NCBI GenBank assembly: GCA_028023455.1
Contig: JAQFVV010000111.1
Span: 1,431,909-1,495,908, forward strand
Reading direction: 5' to 3'
DNA from: Epiperipatus broadwayi
Taxonomy: Eukaryota; Onychophora; Udeonychophora; Euonychophora; Peripatidae
DNA: 64,000 bases
In this document: positions 61,896 to 64,000 of the stretch, piece after piece
Position numbering within the stretch: position 1 is the first letter of the stretch
How the letters are laid out: every line of letters starts with the position of its first letter
The notes under the pieces: model-generated
Databases searched by the model: none
What the model saw: only the letters and a program-made list of their open reading frames with translations
What the model was told of the DNA's origin: nothing
Program-made: the position numbers and the translations under genes

Positions 61896-62320
61896 CTTTT
61901 TTGGAAATAATATTCCTTGTGATTACATTTCATAAATATTAATTGTATTATTTTTTTTTGATTAAGCTTACTTAATAATTTTCTATGTTTTGTTTTTTAA
62001 CATCTTCAAACTTACAAAGACAATGATTTTAGAACAGAAAATCTTTCAATCTTGCAATTATTTATATATTGATGCCTGCTACAATGAAGATTGATAGAGC
62101 AAACAAATAATTTTTTCTCACTAAAACTATATACACAAATGCAAACACATGCAATGAACACTAAATTGGCAAATATCTTTGGGTACTATCTTTGTCATAT
62201 AAGATTTAAGTTACCAATTTAGTTTAACTGTATAATTCTAGCAGTAAAAAATATTATATTTATTATTTGCTAACTATTCTATTGGATATGCATAATTTTG
62301 ACCATAAGTCTGAAAATCTG
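61896..62320. other. AT-rich stretch, nothing recognised
   Basis: No gene or repeat seen. Confidence 0.45.
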
Positions 62321-63720
62321 GGTTAAAAAACGGACTGTTGTAAAAAAAAAATCTAAATAAAAAAGTTGTAAAATATTAAACACCATTGTTAACATAGGAC
62401 ATGCATGAGGACATTTCAAGATCTTTTTAAACAGCTGAATTAAAAAACTGATTAACAGTGTAAAAAAAAATTCATGCAAAAATGGAAAAGTGATTTTTCA
62501 TTAGTGTAAGTTTGTTTCTGGTTTCAAAAGATTGTTTTAATTTTCACCAAGGACAAAAACAAACAAACAATTGGAATTCAGTGTCAAGAAAAAAAAAAAA
62601 TTCCAAACCAAAAAAGCTGTACTGTGTCAATTAACAAAAATGCTACAGATGAATGTCATTCCTTGACACACAATGTGCATCCTTTTTTTTACAAAAGGTT
62701 TCGGAATCTTTTTAAAAAGCTGTGTTAAAAATCTCATGAATTCTTTCCTGGAAAATTCCATTTTATCACAGGACAATATTTCCAGTTAAATTTGTCAATC
62801 ATGATGTTACTCAGACAATAAACAGTTTGTATGCTGGTATTTGTATTGCAACCTTGCAGTAAATATATCCAAATGGCCAGTAAAGATTACATATTTTTAT
62901 TTTTATTAATACATGGTGGGATTTATCAACAAAATACAAAGCTTTATAGTTCAAAAGTTAAATTGCAGAATTAAATTTGTACAAAATGGTGATACTTGTT
63001 CATATTTTATTTGAAAAGCAAAAAAAAAAATTACCAAAATAATTTTTTGCTTTCAAATTGTTTTTTGATAATTTGGAAGATGCTTTCATTTAATAAATAT
63101 ATAATATATTTTTATAATTATATGTATTTTATAAAGATTTAAACTTATACTGACAAGAAAGAAAAAAAAATTAAATTATTCTAACTATCATAAAAAGTTT
63201 TTTAAAAATAAATTTATTAACTTTTACAATTTTTTCAGTCTTTTAGTCATGTAAAATTGTTACAAGAGTTATATTTTGACAAAAACATTATTTAAAATGA
63301 AGGCCATATATGAAAAATTATATTTTGCAAATTTAGTCTTGGTTTAATTACAGTATTTGACAAGCAAAAGATCAATACCATGAAGAAAAAAAAATTAAGC
63401 AATTTTGCCATTAGATCATTTAATAGCACAAGACAAAATTAAAATATAGCATCAAGAAAAAAAAATCAAAGAAATAAGTTTTATAAACCTGTCAATTAAT
63501 AAAAATGCTACAAATATCATTGGCTGAAATAGGATGTACATGAAGAAGATTTTTCAAGTCTTTCTGAAAAGCAATCATGAAAAAAAAATTGCAAGCAAGA
63601 AAATAAAAACAAAATATTTTTTTTAAAATTAGCATAAGATGACTTTTGCTTGTAGAAAGTTATTTTAATTTTACTGCAGCAGAAAACAAAATTAGAATAT
63701 AACATCAAGAAAAAAATAAT
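62321..63720. repeat. Diverged direct repeats
   Basis: Blocks of the form AAAAATGCTACARAT, ACATTTCAAGATCTTTTTAAACAGC-like and GTCAAGAAAAAAAA recur, diverged, at about 62400-62600, 62630-62740 and 63490-63715. The last block, ATRGCATCAAGAAAAAAA-type, also occurs near 63448. This suggests an old tandem or interspersed non-coding repeat. The 63-66-codon frames within it are incidental. Confidence 0.45.
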
Positions 63721-64000
63721 CTTTAAACAGGAAAGTATAAGTTCTAAAAAATAAAATGATTAAATCAATATTCTGTGAACTTTTATTAGGATAAATTTAT
63801 ATAGTATATTTTTATTTTATAGTTTTAAAAGTTTTCTTAATTAAAGTTAAATTTTTTCAAATTGATGTTTTTGGATGGTAACTTTACTCTAGATTGTGGT
63901 CTACGAATAGATTACCACTAAAAATATGCATTTTAATGTAAGCTATAAAAAATGGATAACACAAAGAATGACTTAGAACTAATTAGTTTATTAAAGAAGA

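Overview
This window looks like a piece of an AT-rich animal genome (about three quarters A+T by eye). Four things point that way. There is a spliced exon with consensus splice sites encoding the CRAL-TRIO N-terminal part of a PTPN9/MEG2-type tyrosine phosphatase. There are relics of several animal retroelement and transposon families: Penelope-like elements with GIY-YIG endonuclease, two kinds of non-LTR retrotransposon, and a ZBED5/SCAND3-like hAT transposase. There are abundant microsatellites and poly-A/T runs, and there are no bacterial-type genes, operons or CRISPR arrays. An invertebrate is likely, but the sequence alone does not settle the phylum. Only one host gene can be named with confidence: the PTPN9-like exon at 51418-51561 on the minus strand. 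A second GC-raised, splice-bounded open segment (4996-5140, minus) looks like an exon of unknown identity. Most of the rest is intronic or intergenic DNA filled with decayed mobile elements.

Layout. 1-12 kb: featureless AT-rich DNA, the orphan exon, a folded repeat cluster (6.5-7.5 kb), a 135-bp T run between 29-bp direct repeats, a tRNA-derived SINE, nested inverted repeats (9.8-11.2 kb) and a non-LTR retrotransposon tail (11.6-12.3 kb). 12-21 kb: no recognisable features. 21-24 kb: a Penelope-like element with an inverted partial copy of itself, then a 927-bp non-autonomous DNA transposon with terminal inverted repeats and a perfect 8-bp target duplication. 27.3-32.7 kb: a very large inverted repeat, two arms of about 2.5 kb around a 354-bp spacer. 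33.4-33.7 kb: a frameshifted coding-like segment I cannot identify. 38-41.2 kb: a hAT transposase relic with a Penelope-like fragment lying inside it in the opposite orientation. 42-46.5 kb: a tRNA-like sequence, a CR1/Jockey-type reverse transcriptase pseudogene running into a ~680-bp ATT microsatellite, and an LTR-like segment. 47.1-49.1 kb: a second TIR element with 8-bp target duplications, carrying a minisatellite and a long hairpin. 51.4 kb: the PTPN9-like exon. 52.4-53.5 kb: a GC-raised block with a promoter-like site. 55.7-58.1 kb: two Penelope-like relics head to head. 59-64 kb: hAT-type termini, a ~0.9-kb foldback and diverged repeats.

No set of genes here acts as a pathway. The theme is inverted architecture. 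Penelope-like relics occur as inverted pairs, two TIR elements share GGTAC-type ends and 8-bp duplications, and several foldbacks range from 90 bp to 5.3 kb. The most unusual object is the 27.3-32.7 kb foldback. Both of its outer ends carry a motif resembling a degenerate hammerhead-ribozyme core, as seen at Penelope-like element termini.
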